From: Candidatus Aenigmatarchaeota archaeon
GTDB lineage: Archaea > Aenigmatarchaeota > Aenigmatarchaeia > CG10238-14 > SCSR01
DNA: 38,054 bases
Assembly: GCA_016187385.1 (NCBI GenBank)
Contig: JACPJU010000001.1
Coordinates: 165,956-204,009 of the forward strand
Direction: 5' to 3'
Below the pieces are notes generated by a model. That model saw nothing but the letters and a program-made list of their open reading frames with translations. It had not been told where the DNA came from and ran no database searches. Below, piece by piece: positions 30,340-38,054 of the stretch. The position numbers were made by a program, and so were the translations under genes. The first letter of the stretch is position 1. Each line of letters starts with the position of its first letter.

Positions 30340-30420
30340 TTAGAAATCTGAGTCATCGTCAAAAAATTCTTCTTCGTCGAAGAGATCGTCATCCCCATAG
30401 TCTTGCAATTTATCTTCCAT
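30340..30420 (-). CDS. Acidic 26-residue microprotein
   Basis: A 26-residue frame: MEDKLQDYGDDDLFDEEEFF then DDDSDF. About half of the residues are Asp or Glu, with five Phe/Tyr residues spaced between them. AGGTGA (30434-30429) lies eight bases before ATG, and a TATA box at 30459-30466 predicts a short leader, so both promoter and ribosome site are good for so small a frame. It could be a DNA or RNA mimic, or an acidic tail-like binding peptide. No family is known to me. Confidence 0.55.
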   Translation of the reverse strand: MEDKLQDYGDDDLFDEEEFFDDDSDF

Positions 30421-30458
30421 CGGGGTTGTCACCTAATCTATCACATATGCGAAGCAAG

Positions 30459-30466
30459 TATATAAA
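30459..30466. promoter_or_regulatory. Shared TATA box
   Basis: TATATAAA is located between the microprotein (minus strand) and the aminotransferase (plus strand). It predicts RNA starts near 30436 and 30489, giving leaders of about 16 and 18 bases. Confidence 0.55.
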
Positions 30467-30506
30467 TGTTTGTTTTTTATTTCTGTGAAAATCAAATGAA
30501 TTATTG

Positions 30507-31664
30507 ATGAAAATCGAGCTTGCGAGAAGGACAAAAGTCATTGGGACATCGAAAATTGAAGAAAGTTTGCGAATCTTGGAGCAATATCCTGAAATAATTT
30601 CGCTTGGAGCAGGCGAACCAGACTTTCCAGCACCGCCAAATGTGATTGAATCCACTGAAAAATTTTTAGAAAGAGGTTACACACATTATTCACCACTGCA
30701 AGGGAGACATGAACTGCGTGAAGAGCTTGTAAAAAAATTAAAAAGAGACAATAGAATCAATTCCAGACCTGAAGAAATAATAATTACATGCGGTTCGAAG
30801 GAAGCCATACTTTTATCAATCCTGACATTGGTTAATCCGAAAGAGCAAGTTATTATTCCTGATCCTGGCTACATCGCATATCGCCCCATAATCGAAATGA
30901 TTGGGGGTGTTGCAAAATCTTTGCAGTTGAAAGAAGAGGATGATTTTGAAATCCATCCGGAAAATTTACAAAAAATGATTACAAAAAAAACAAAGCTGTT
31001 AATAATAAATAGTCCTTCCAATCCGACCGGAACTGTATTGACAAAAAAGGTTTTGGAAGAAATTTCTGATATAGCCGTGGACAAGAATTTGATGGTTCTT
31101 TCCGATGAAGCATACGAAAAATTAATTTATGATGATGAAAAACATGTGAGCATTGCCAGCTTGAATGGTATGGAAGATAGAGTCGTCACAACACAGACAT
31201 TTTCAAAGACATATGCGATGTGTGGATTCAGAGTTGGTTATGCTGTCGCAAACGAGAAGGTAGTCAAAAAAATGAAGGAATTCAAGATATGCACGACGCT
31301 TGCAGCTCCTACATTTGCACAATTGGCTGCGATTGAAGCACTGAGAAATTCCTCACAATATGTACGCACAATGGTCAATGAATATGACAGAAGAAGGAAG
31401 ATGCTTGTAAAGAGATTGAATGAAATCGATTTGAACTGCACGACACCCAAAGGCGCATTTTACGCTTTTCCCAATATCAAGAAATTCAAAATGTCTTCCA
31501 TGAAATTTTCCGATGCGTTGCTGAAAAGAGGGAGAGTTGTTGTTATTCCAGGGACTGAATTCGGAAAATATGGAGATGGCCATGTAAGGATGAGCTATGC
31601 GACAGCCTATGAAAAGATAGAAGAGGCTCTAACCAGAATCGAAAGGTTTGTTAGTAAGCTTTAA
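30507..31664 (+). CDS. PLP-dependent class I/II aminotransferase
   Basis: A 385-residue cytosolic enzyme of the fold-type I aspartate aminotransferase group. Visible sites: SLGAGEPDF near the N-terminus, NSPSNPTGTV with Asn172, LSDEAYEKLIYDD with Asp200, TFSKTYAMCGFRVGY with the PLP-binding Lys234, and a C-terminal HVRMSYA arginine for the substrate carboxylate. It moves amino groups between an amino acid and 2-oxoglutarate; the exact substrate (aspartate, aromatic or branched) cannot be told. ATG 30507 is preferred over TTG 30504. The stop codon overlaps the TATA box of the SRP RNA gene. Confidence 0.93.
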   Translation: MKIELARRTKVIGTSKIEESLRILEQYPEIISLGAGEPDFPAPPNVIESTEKFLERGYTHYSPLQGRHELREELVKKLKRDNRINSRPEEIIITCGSKEAILLSILTLVNPKEQVIIPDPGYIAYRPIIEMIGGVAKSLQLKEEDDFEIHPENLQKMITKKTKLLIINSPSNPTGTVLTKKVLEEISDIAVDKNLMVLSDEAYEKLIYDDEKHVSIASLNGMEDRVVTTQTFSKTYAMCGFRVGYAVANEKVVKKMKEFKICTTLAAPTFAQLAAIEALRNSSQYVRTMVNEYDRRRKMLVKRLNEIDLNCTTPKGAFYAFPNIKKFKMSSMKFSDALLKRGRVVVIPGTEFGKYGDGHVRMSYATAYEKIEEALTRIERFVSKL

Positions 31665-31668
31665 ATTA
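31659..31668 (+). promoter_or_regulatory. TATA box of the SRP RNA gene
   Basis: CTTTAAATTA is centred 27 bases before 31690, exactly where the terminal stem of the RNA begins. It overlaps the stop codon of the aminotransferase. Confidence 0.55.
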
Positions 31669-31689
31669 CATTAGTGTTCTATTGATTTT

Positions 31690-31960
31690 ACAGGAGCTTC
31701 GGCCGGGAGGCTACCAGTCTTCTACAGCGCAAATCTGGTTCATGGCGCGGCGACAGCTTCGGAAGGTATGGTATCGTGAGTTAGTCCAGTTGTTTGACTG
31801 AGAAGTTTCGTCTCTCAGGGTGGTATGTATAGCGAAATCGGACAGGCTGGGAACAGAACATCCGTAAGCTATATGTATTATGCTTGGGAACAACGGAATG
31901 GAGAAGAACATCTGGGAAGAACTAGCCTACGGTGCTGTATCGACTGAGGCGCGCTCCTGT
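31690..31960 (+). ncRNA. Signal recognition particle RNA (7S)
   Basis: A G/C-richer island of about 271 bases between protein genes. The ends pair (ACAGGAGC with GCTCCTGT), as in helix 1 of archaeal SRP RNA. The diagnostic helix 8 is at 31839-31864: CGGA, CAGG, CTG, tetraloop GGAA, CAG, AACA, TCCG. This is the symmetric-loop and GGAA layout bound by SRP54. A stem ACTGAGA/TCTCAG just before would be helix 6, the site for SRP19. The usual loop strand AGCA reads AACA here. Alu-domain pairing was not fully traced. Ends are set by the terminal stem, promoter spacing and following T tract. Confidence 0.75.
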
Positions 31961-31969
31961 TTTTATTTT
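31960..31969 (+). terminator. T-rich terminator of SRP RNA
   Basis: TTTTTATTTT follows the terminal stem of the RNA directly. The same A/T-rich stretch may serve as the TATA box of the next gene. Confidence 0.5.
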
Positions 31970-31988
31970 GAAATCAATTAATGATATT

Positions 31989-32750
31989 ATGAGAAAGGAT
32001 GCTTTGCTCGCATTTGGGCTGGTTTCAATTTCATTTCTGTTACTGTTCATTCTTTTCTCTTACGAGGTACCTACAGAAACTCTTGATAATGCCACGGAAA
32101 TTGTTGAACCAAAAATACAAAAATCAGATACAGAAAAAATATCATTCGGAACCGTGATGGTGAAATTGCCTGCTGTAGACAATGAAGGTAATGGTGTGGT
32201 AGCTACATTAAAAGTGCAAGCGATACCCGGTGAAGGCAGGATATTGACGAACGTGGATAATATTCTGTTTTGGGTCGATACGCAATATTCGATAAGAGTG
32301 GCTGACATTGTTGCTGAAAATATCACAGGGGAAGATTTGTTGGGTGTGGATTTGATTTATACGATAGAAACCGACGCTTCTGTGATTGAAGGGCAGTCTG
32401 CGGGCGCTGCCATGACAATTGCTACTATAGCATTGATTGAAAACAAGACGCTTCCGGAAAATGTGATGATCACAGGCACCATAAATCCAGACGGCACCAT
32501 AGGACCCGTCGGTGCTATTCTCGCAAAGGCGAAAGCTTCCAAAGATGTGGGTGCCGAAATATTTCTTGTTCCAAAAGGTCAAGGTAAGCAGACAAACTAC
32601 AGGCCGGAAAAGAAATGCGAACAAGTTGGTTCCATAACAATATGCACAACAGAATACAAGGCTGAAAGGTTTGACATCTCGAGCGATGCCGGCATTGAAG
32701 TCAAGGAAGTGTCAACCATAAATGAAGCATTAAAATATTTCATTTCATAA
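31989..32750 (+). CDS. Membrane-anchored Lon-like serine protease
   Basis: A 253-residue protein. A membrane helix (about 7-24) places a Lon-type proteolytic domain outside the cell or facing the membrane. EGQSAGAAM holds the catalytic serine (Ser137), and GPVGAILAK the lysine (Lys180). The spacing of 43 residues equals that in bacterial Lon (679 and 722). There is no ATPase domain. This matches the predicted archaeal serine protease group often annotated as S16-like (COG1750). A longer frame opens at 31932, but that lies in the SRP RNA; ATG 31989 is chosen. A membrane metalloprotease gene follows eight bases later. Confidence 0.86.
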   Translation: MRKDALLAFGLVSISFLLLFILFSYEVPTETLDNATEIVEPKIQKSDTEKISFGTVMVKLPAVDNEGNGVVATLKVQAIPGEGRILTNVDNILFWVDTQYSIRVADIVAENITGEDLLGVDLIYTIETDASVIEGQSAGAAMTIATIALIENKTLPENVMITGTINPDGTIGPVGAILAKAKASKDVGAEIFLVPKGQGKQTNYRPEKKCEQVGSITICTTEYKAERFDISSDAGIEVKEVSTINEALKYFIS

Positions 32751-32758
32751 TCTAGTTT

Positions 32759-33346
32759 ATGGAAGTCTTTACAAAAGATGAGATAAGGGACATTGTAATT
32801 TCTGTTTTGGCTTTAGTGTTTATATTTTCGTGGCAGCCGTTTCCCAACTTCGGTTTGAATTTCGGATTGGTCCCGTATTTCATCGTCATAGTGCTGGTTG
32901 CGTTCCTGTTGCATGAGCTTGCTCACAAGTTCGTAGCAAGGAAGTTTGGTCTTGCGGCATTTTACAAAATGTGGCCGCAAGGATTGCTGATTGGGATGCT
33001 GTTTATGATATTTGGGTTGAAGTTTGCTGCGCCTGGCGCTGTTGTTGTCCATCCTTACAGATTTGGTAGATGGGGATATAGAAGATCAAAGCTGGGAATT
33101 CCCGAGATGGGTGCGATAGCCATGTCAGGACCTGCGGTGAACATAATCATGGCTGCATTCTTTTCCCTGTTTCAAGGACAGATATTTTCGTATCTGACTT
33201 TCATAAATGGCTGGCTGGCGTTCTTCAACCTGTTCCCATTTCCGCCTCTCGATGGTAGCAAGGTGCTCATGTGGAAGCCGTGGATATGGGGATTTATGAT
33301 ATCAATCTCGCTTGTTTTCGTCATCATGTTCTTAGGAAGAATTTAA
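32759..33346 (+). CDS. M50-family membrane metalloprotease
   Basis: A 195-residue protein with about five hydrophobic segments. HELAH (His52, Glu53, His56) is the zinc motif, and FPPLDGSKVL (Asp165) gives the third ligand, as in site-2 proteases. The GPAVNI stretch lies between. It has no PDZ or CBS domain, so it is a minimal core. These enzymes cut membrane segments of regulators or signal peptides. Being next to a membrane-anchored serine protease suggests a two-step proteolysis route, which is inference. Confidence 0.9.
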   Translation: MEVFTKDEIRDIVISVLALVFIFSWQPFPNFGLNFGLVPYFIVIVLVAFLLHELAHKFVARKFGLAAFYKMWPQGLLIGMLFMIFGLKFAAPGAVVVHPYRFGRWGYRRSKLGIPEMGAIAMSGPAVNIIMAAFFSLFQGQIFSYLTFINGWLAFFNLFPFPPLDGSKVLMWKPWIWGFMISISLVFVIMFLGRI

Positions 33347-33369
33347 AGCATTACAATTAATTGATAAGA

Positions 33370-34629
33370 ATGAAGGTAGTCGCGACATTCCATTTTCATT
33401 CAAAGTATGCACGTGCCACCAGCAAGAACATGGACTTGGATGGCATATCTGCAGGCATGAAAGTGAAAGGGTTGGATCTGGCTGGTACGGGAGACTTTAC
33501 ATTTCCCGCATGGTTTGAGGAACTGAAGAAATTGGAAGAGATTGACAATACAGGAATTTTTCGATATAATGATGCCCATTTCATGCTGACCGGCGAGGTG
33601 TCGACCACATTTGAACACGAGAACAAGATTAGAAGAGTGCATCATGTAATCCAGGCGCCGAGCTTGGAGATTGTCGGCCAGATAAACGAAGCTTTATCCA
33701 AATTCGGAAATCTTTCATCCGATGGAAGACCTATGTTAAGCATGACAGCAGCTGAGCTTGTTGAGGTTCTAATGGAGATAAGCAGTGATATCGTAATAAC
33801 AAGTGCACACATATGGACGCCCTTCTTCAGCGTGTTCGGATCGAAGAGCGGTTTCAATTCTGTGGAAGAATGCTATCAGGATCAGACGAAACATATATTC
33901 TCTCTTGAAACCGGACTTTCCAGCACGCCCGATATGAACTGGAGATTATCGTCATTGGACAAGTTCACTCTTGTTTCAAGCTGCGACAGCCACAGCCAGA
34001 ATCCATGGAGGCTTGGAAGGGAGGCTAATGTTTTCGAATTGAAGAAATTGACTTACAATGAAATATGGGATGCTGTAAGAAAGAAGGACAAGTCAAAATT
34101 TCTGTATACAATTGAGGTTCCGCCTGAATATGGAAAATATCATTATACAGGTCATAGGAATTGCGGTATAAGCCTGCATCCGAAGGAAGCGATGAAAGTC
34201 AACAATGTCTGCCCGAAGTGCAGGAGAGGTTTGACTATCGGTGTAATGCAAAGGGTGGATGAACTAGCGGATAGACCTGAAGGGTATGTACCCAAGGACG
34301 CGATTCCATTCAAATCGTTATTACCTTTGTACGAAATCATTTCTTTTGTCACTAAAGTGAACAAGCTTTATTCCAAAAAAACTCTGGACGAACAGAACAG
34401 GCTTATAGACAGGTTTGGCACTGAGTTGAATGTTCTGCTGGATGCAAGTGAAGAGGAACTTAGAGAAGCGACAAAAGAAGAGATAGCGGAAGCTGTAATA
34501 AAAGTAAGGGGATGTAAGATACAGTTCGAGCCTGGATATGACGGGGTTTATGGAACTCCTATCTTTGATGAAAACTATGTCCGAAAGGAAATAGTGTTGC
34601 CGAAACAGAAATCTCTGAAAGAATTTTAA
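33370..34629 (+). CDS. Endonuclease Q (EndoQ)
   Basis: A 419-residue protein of the PHP superfamily with the archaeal EndoQ plan. FHFHSKYARATSKNMDL carries the HxH metal motif, GTGDFTFPAW the next ligand, TGEVSTTFEH, AHIWTPFFSVFGSKSG and SSCDSHSQNPWRLG complete the site. A zinc finger follows (HRNCGISLHP, then CPKC). A C-terminal helical region ends the protein. EndoQ nicks DNA 5' of uracil, hypoxanthine, xanthine and abasic sites and belongs to deaminated-base repair. TTG 33361 is in frame; ATG 33370 fits AATTTAAAGC at about 33345 for a leaderless start. Confidence 0.93.
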   Translation: MKVVATFHFHSKYARATSKNMDLDGISAGMKVKGLDLAGTGDFTFPAWFEELKKLEEIDNTGIFRYNDAHFMLTGEVSTTFEHENKIRRVHHVIQAPSLEIVGQINEALSKFGNLSSDGRPMLSMTAAELVEVLMEISSDIVITSAHIWTPFFSVFGSKSGFNSVEECYQDQTKHIFSLETGLSSTPDMNWRLSSLDKFTLVSSCDSHSQNPWRLGREANVFELKKLTYNEIWDAVRKKDKSKFLYTIEVPPEYGKYHYTGHRNCGISLHPKEAMKVNNVCPKCRRGLTIGVMQRVDELADRPEGYVPKDAIPFKSLLPLYEIISFVTKVNKLYSKKTLDEQNRLIDRFGTELNVLLDASEEELREATKEEIAEAVIKVRGCKIQFEPGYDGVYGTPIFDENYVRKEIVLPKQKSLKEF

Positions 34630-34660
34630 GAATAAAAGTCTAGATTTTATTAAATCAGAC

Positions 34661-34731
34661 GGGTCTATAGTCTAGTGGTAGGACACCGCTTTCACATGGC
34701 GGAGACAGGAGTTCAATTCTCCTTAGACCCA
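34661..34731 (+). tRNA. tRNA-Val (anticodon CAC)
   Basis: A full cloverleaf of 71 bases without CCA. Acceptor GGGTCTA pairs with TAGACCC. The D arm is GTC-loop-GAC. The anticodon stem is CCGCT/GGCGG with loop TTCACAT, giving anticodon CAC, which reads the valine codon GTG. The T arm is AGGAG-TTCAATT-CTCCT, and the discriminator base is A. No intron. The convergent lipoprotein gene stops one base beyond the tRNA end. Confidence 0.95.
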
Positions 34732-34732
34732 C

Positions 34733-35635
34733 TCACTGGAAGGCCTTGTGGACAGTCACTTGAGTTGCACTTTCTACAAAATAGTTATACCCCAGTTCTA
34801 GTGTAATCGGGATGTCTTGAAAGTTTATAATGCCACTAACGTCGAAATCGCAAGTAATTATGCTGCTTTTGCCGCCCGCAAGTCTGATTGTATCTGTAAT
34901 GGTAACAACGCCTCCCTGAGCGTTAACCCCACGGCATGTTCTTATTCCAGGTGCTGAAACTTTTACAGTTTTTATAATGTCCAAATCTGATGCCACAGTG
35001 GCATTCTTAAAGACCCTACCACCAGCTATATTCTGAATTTCGAATTGAACTCTGGCCTGCGTACTGCCGGCTGATATTATTGGTGCCTGTGCCTTAACTG
35101 TGACTAGAAGAGGACCCGATGTAGACTTTGATGTCATGATTCCTTTCTGTGCTTCTGAATTTACTCTGAGATAATCTGATGTTACGAATCTCGCTAGACT
35201 GTCTGATACAGTAGAATACACATATACAACCCTTACAGTCGCATCGTATGTTATGTCAGAGCTTTTTCCAGGCGGTGTTTTAACATCGAAAGAACCCACG
35301 GCTTCTTCACCAGAAAATCCAGATGATGTGTCAACCGGTGCCAAATCCCACGGACCTGTAGTTTCAGTATTGAAAGGGGTCGTTCCGTCTGCTTTTTTCC
35401 ATTCCTGGGATAAACCGAATAATACTGCTCCAACCTGTGTCGCTTTCTTTTCACCGACATTTTGCACGGTTATTAAAAATGTCATCGGTGAATTGCCTTC
35501 TACTTCTGTCAAATCAGGCGCAAAACTTTTGATAATAACGCCATTTCCAGAAGGCGTCTCGGGGGGACCAACACACCCTGCCAAGAATATGATAGAAATT
35601 ACACCCAAAAACAATAGTTCTTTTCCCGGTTTCAT
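34733..35635 (-). CDS. Secreted lipoprotein (paralogue A)
   Basis: A 300-residue lipoprotein. The signal peptide ends in a lipobox (FLAGC), so the cysteine would carry a lipid anchor. The body has two Ig-like or CARDB-like beta domains (MTFLITVQNVGEKKATQVGA, then ARVQFEIQNIAGGRVFKNAT), fold types often found in surface binding proteins. TTG 35650 is in frame; ATG 35635 is preceded by AGGGAT. It is followed on the same strand direction by no gene, as the tRNA abuts its stop. The next gene upstream is a paralogue. Confidence 0.78.
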   Translation of the reverse strand: MKPGKELLFLGVISIIFLAGCVGPPETPSGNGVIIKSFAPDLTEVEGNSPMTFLITVQNVGEKKATQVGAVLFGLSQEWKKADGTTPFNTETTGPWDLAPVDTSSGFSGEEAVGSFDVKTPPGKSSDITYDATVRVVYVYSTVSDSLARFVTSDYLRVNSEAQKGIMTSKSTSGPLLVTVKAQAPIISAGSTQARVQFEIQNIAGGRVFKNATVASDLDIIKTVKVSAPGIRTCRGVNAQGGVVTITDTIRLAGGKSSIITCDFDVSGIINFQDIPITLELGYNYFVESATQVTVHKAFQ

Positions 35636-35688
35636 CGAATCCCTATTCAATTATATTTGGTTTAGAAGTAATTTAAATATGTCGTACG

Positions 35689-36699
35689 CTATTTTGGCAG
35701 TGGCTGAACAGCAAATTCCTGACTTTTTATAAACTCGTACTTGTACGCAAAGTATGCCGATATGGTGGCCGCGTATTCTGGTGTCTTTTGGTCAGCTAGG
35801 AAAGTACAAAATAAAGTATCGAATGGTACTAAGACGTGCTTGGTAGAAAATTGTGACATCTGCTCAGGAATTGAAAATTTAATTCCGTCTATATTAAATT
35901 CGGATGGGTTAGAACCTATTTCTGCTGGGTCATATCCTTTAAAATCGCTGCAAATACTATCTGAAGCTGTCTGTAATCCGGATACTCCAAACCTTACATT
36001 CGTCCTAGTTATATTCACATCCTTTATCCTCCCTTCAACAGTTCCAATATGGCTGAATTTAAACTTAGTAAAGAATGGGAGTGGGTTATCACCACCAATA
36101 CCCCAATATTGCTTCACTGTCTGGTCGTCAACTTGGATTGTCCTTTCTATTGAAGGTTCTATGTCCAGCACGACAGGACCAACAGAAGGCTCGCTCTGTT
36201 TGAATTGTGTTGTCGGTTCTTTTTTCGTGACTCCGTCGATTATTGGTATGTTGACCTGTCTGAATCCGTGATACACATATCTGACAGCAAAGCTTACAGT
36301 ATAGGGAGTTGGAGATTCTATGTTTTTCGGTGTTATCAAGCTCATCGTTATCGACCTTGAATCTAAAGGCAACAAACTGTTTCTTTCGCCTGTGAAAATG
36401 CACTTGTTACCGTCTTTTTCTGCAAAAGACCCGCAATTGATGGAATCGCTTGTAAACCCTGACAAATCAAAGAAATCGACTTCTAGGTAAGGTATCTTCT
36501 GGTCACCGTTGTTGAAGACATCGAACTGTATGTTTGTTCTCACAGGTTTCGAACTTGTAGAAGTGAAAGGTGCGGGATCAGTGACGAAATAATTTTCTAT
36601 AGTCACAACATCATTCTTATTTACTATTGTATGATTGCCATCGATACATCCGGCTACAAGAACGAATAGAGAAAGCAGTGCAATCGTCCAAATCCTCAT
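35689..36699 (-). CDS. Secreted lipoprotein (paralogue B)
   Basis: A 336-residue lipoprotein with lipobox VAGC after a hydrophobic signal (TIALLSLFVL). Beta-rich domains show the same plan as the neighbouring lipoprotein: an early strand NIQFDVFNNGDQKIPYLEVD and a later FKFSHIGTVEGRIKDVNI, each with cysteines in matched places (NCGSF, KCIFTG, DSICSDF, LFCTFL). Tandem duplication followed by strong divergence is likely. It starts 32 bases from the divergent DUF63 gene. Function unknown; surface binding is inferred. Confidence 0.78.
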   Translation of the reverse strand: MRIWTIALLSLFVLVAGCIDGNHTIVNKNDVVTIENYFVTDPAPFTSTSSKPVRTNIQFDVFNNGDQKIPYLEVDFFDLSGFTSDSINCGSFAEKDGNKCIFTGERNSLLPLDSRSITMSLITPKNIESPTPYTVSFAVRYVYHGFRQVNIPIIDGVTKKEPTTQFKQSEPSVGPVVLDIEPSIERTIQVDDQTVKQYWGIGGDNPLPFFTKFKFSHIGTVEGRIKDVNITRTNVRFGVSGLQTASDSICSDFKGYDPAEIGSNPSEFNIDGIKFSIPEQMSQFSTKHVLVPFDTLFCTFLADQKTPEYAATISAYFAYKYEFIKSQEFAVQPLPK

Positions 36700-36700
36700 A

Positions 36701-36709
36701 ATATAAATT
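36701..36709 (+). promoter_or_regulatory. TATA box of the DUF63 gene
   Basis: ATATAAATT is centred 27 bases before ATG 36732, predicting a leaderless transcript. It lies inside the short gap next to the divergent lipoprotein start. Confidence 0.6.
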
Positions 36710-36731
36710 CGTTGCTAAAGCTATTATTTCT

Positions 36732-37508
36732 ATGAGTCTTTTGGATTTGGTGAAAAAATACTATCTAGACCCCATACTTCTGAATGAGGGGTACAATTTC
36801 GTGAACACCCTTACATATGCGATTGTTGTTGTTGTTGCGACTTGGCTGGCATTCAAATTTCTCGAGAAGATGAAAATAAAAATCGACAGGAATTTTATAT
36901 TTGCCATTTTGTCTTTGGTGTTTCTGGGAACTTTGATAAGGCTCTTTGAAGAGGCTGGCATTTTCGTCTCATACTTGATAGTGACCCCGTTCATATGGAT
37001 TGAGATGTTTGCTTTTGCGTTGATTATCATTCTGATATCGAAGTTTGTGGAAAAGAAATTCAGAATACAATATTACAAAACAATATTATCGGTGTGCATT
37101 GCGTTGAGCACAATTCCTCTACTGCTTTTGCTGGCGAAAATAACGCAATTCTCGGGTATGGCCATAACGTTAGCCATATTGTCACCAATTTTATTGACAC
37201 TTTACCTTGTAAAATGGAAGGTGGAGAATAAGCTGGTAACACTGGCCCATTCATTCGATGCTAGCGCCACATTCACTGCGGTACAATTCTTTGGATTTTC
37301 TGAATTGCATGTTGTACCAAGGCTGTTAATAAGCAATTTATCACCATTATCATTCGTTATTGTAAAATTGGTGGTGGTTGTTGGAGTATTGATGCTGATC
37401 GACAGATACTCCGATGACAAAGACTTTAACAATTTCCTGAAACTTATAATCGCGATTCTGGGGATAGGACCAGCTGTCAGGGACTTTTACCTTTTGGGCA
37501 TTAGCTGA
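36732..37508 (+). CDS. DUF63 membrane protein
   Basis: A 258-residue protein with about seven membrane helices. EGYNFVNTLTYAIVVVVATW near the start, LAHSFDASATFTAVQFFG and ELHVVPRLLI later are the marks of DUF63, an archaea-specific family of unknown function. The aspartate in HSFDAS and the histidine in ELHVVP are the conserved polar residues, which hints at a transporter or intramembrane enzyme. The last eight bases overlap the end of the convergent secreted-protein gene. Confidence 0.9.
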   Translation: MSLLDLVKKYYLDPILLNEGYNFVNTLTYAIVVVVATWLAFKFLEKMKIKIDRNFIFAILSLVFLGTLIRLFEEAGIFVSYLIVTPFIWIEMFAFALIIILISKFVEKKFRIQYYKTILSVCIALSTIPLLLLLAKITQFSGMAITLAILSPILLTLYLVKWKVENKLVTLAHSFDASATFTAVQFFGFSELHVVPRLLISNLSPLSFVIVKLVVVVGVLMLIDRYSDDKDFNNFLKLIIAILGIGPAVRDFYLLGIS

Positions 37509-38054
37509 AATACACGACGATAAACGCGTCCTTAAGTTGCAAGAATGCGTCCTTTTCGAAAGAGAAAGAAATCTTATTCTGCCTATCGACAATAAGCTTG
37601 TTGCCTTGAATATCTTTGTCGAATGTCTGGTTGAATGCAACTAATGGAGGTCTATCGATGAAAACAATCTGGTTGTTGATTTTAATCACAACTTCTTCCA
37701 ATGGTGTCGAATAGTTTACAATCCTTCCCTGAAGAACGAAATGATGGAAATTGTCGGCTTCGTTTCTTGCCAGTTCGAATGTCCTTTCGCGTTCCGCTAT
37801 ATCGACAAAATCTATCACAAAATTCATTTTTTCTATTTTATATTCTGCACTGGACCAGAACAAAAATGGAGACGGACCTGTAGTTAGGATGTTGATTGTG
37901 TTTGTAGCATTCAACAAGGACTTGTCTACTGGTATGACGATTCTTCCGGCGTCTGTTCTTTTGTTGTACAGCTCGAAACCGTTAAATTCTACGATCAAAT
38001 CGCCGTTTTTGTTTGTTTCTGTGACGAAAAGCTCCAGATACGCGCCTGTCGTGA
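37501..38054 (-). CDS. Secreted or pilin-like beta protein (5' end outside window)
   Basis: The frame stays open to the window edge, so the start is missing; at least 184 residues are present. The part seen is beta-rich, with YLELFVTETNKNGDLIVEFN, an LYNKRTDAGRIVIPVDKSLL stretch and LNATNTINILTTG. The pattern (NG..LYN, then LLN.TN.I.I) is one I associate with archaeal pilin-like and jelly-roll surface domains. A TTG at 37998 could start a shorter product, but the upstream codons read as real protein. No family is named. Confidence 0.6.
   Translation of the reverse strand, partial: TTGAYLELFVTETNKNGDLIVEFNGFELYNKRTDAGRIVIPVDKSLLNATNTINILTTGPSPFLFWSSAEYKIEKMNFVIDFVDIAERERTFELARNEADNFHHFVLQGRIVNYSTPLEEVVIKINNQIVFIDRPPLVAFNQTFDKDIQGNKLIVDRQNKISFSFEKDAFLQLKDAFIVVYFS

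Noticed and set aside
31690-31960. RNase P RNA as identity of the structured RNA
   Set aside because: The conserved RNase P core motifs were not found, whereas helix 8 of SRP RNA fits base by base.
31932-31988. Earlier start of the Lon-like protease
   Set aside because: These bases lie in the SRP RNA terminal stem; ATG 31989 gives a normal membrane anchor.

Overview
The window is a piece of an archaeal chromosome, most likely from a DPANN-type archaeon. The evidence is an endonuclease Q gene, a DUF63 membrane protein, archaeal class III (prepilin-like) signal sequences, an SRP RNA whose ends pair, and many genes whose start codon lies about 27 bases after a TATA box with no leader. Where leaders exist, the ribosome binding sites are GGAGGTG or GTGAT. 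The exact phylum cannot be fixed from the sequence alone.

Left part (1-5.2 kb): the end of a tRNA, small regulators and tiny genes, a PIN-domain gene in an operon with an unknown protein, and two DUF433/DUF5615 toxin-antitoxin pairs that converge on a small DUF378 membrane protein. A zinc-ribbon gene fragment without a start codon follows.

Centre (5.2-18.5 kb): one gene on the minus strand encodes a secreted protein of about 4,400 residues. It is built from phage-tail-fibre-like repeats (core VGIGTTSP), with an LVIVD propeller, three LamG domains, a glycine-rich block, a PA14 domain and a C-terminal self-cleaving S74 chaperone with an intact Ser-Lys pair. A RelB/RelE-type pair sits head to head with its start. 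A repeat-rich, regulator-rich stretch (19.0-21.4 kb) follows, with a direct-repeat-flanked antitoxin-like gene, a nucleotidyltransferase pair and a DUF4258-DUF2283 fusion.

Surface-apparatus operon (21.4-29.1 kb): a thioredoxin-fold membrane protein is divergent from six secreted or membrane genes. These are a cysteine-repeat protein, an Ig-repeat protein with a C-terminal anchor, and four membrane or pilin-like proteins, two with LamG domains, joined by ATGA overlaps. With the giant fibre this suggests a pilus or adhesin system; that link is inference.

Right part (29.1-38 kb) is mostly housekeeping: another PIN gene facing a 39-residue ORF, a winged-helix protein, a 26-residue acidic microprotein, an aminotransferase, SRP RNA, a Lon-like secreted protease next to an M50 membrane protease, endonuclease Q, tRNA-Val(CAC), two related lipoproteins, DUF63, and a secreted protein cut by the window edge.
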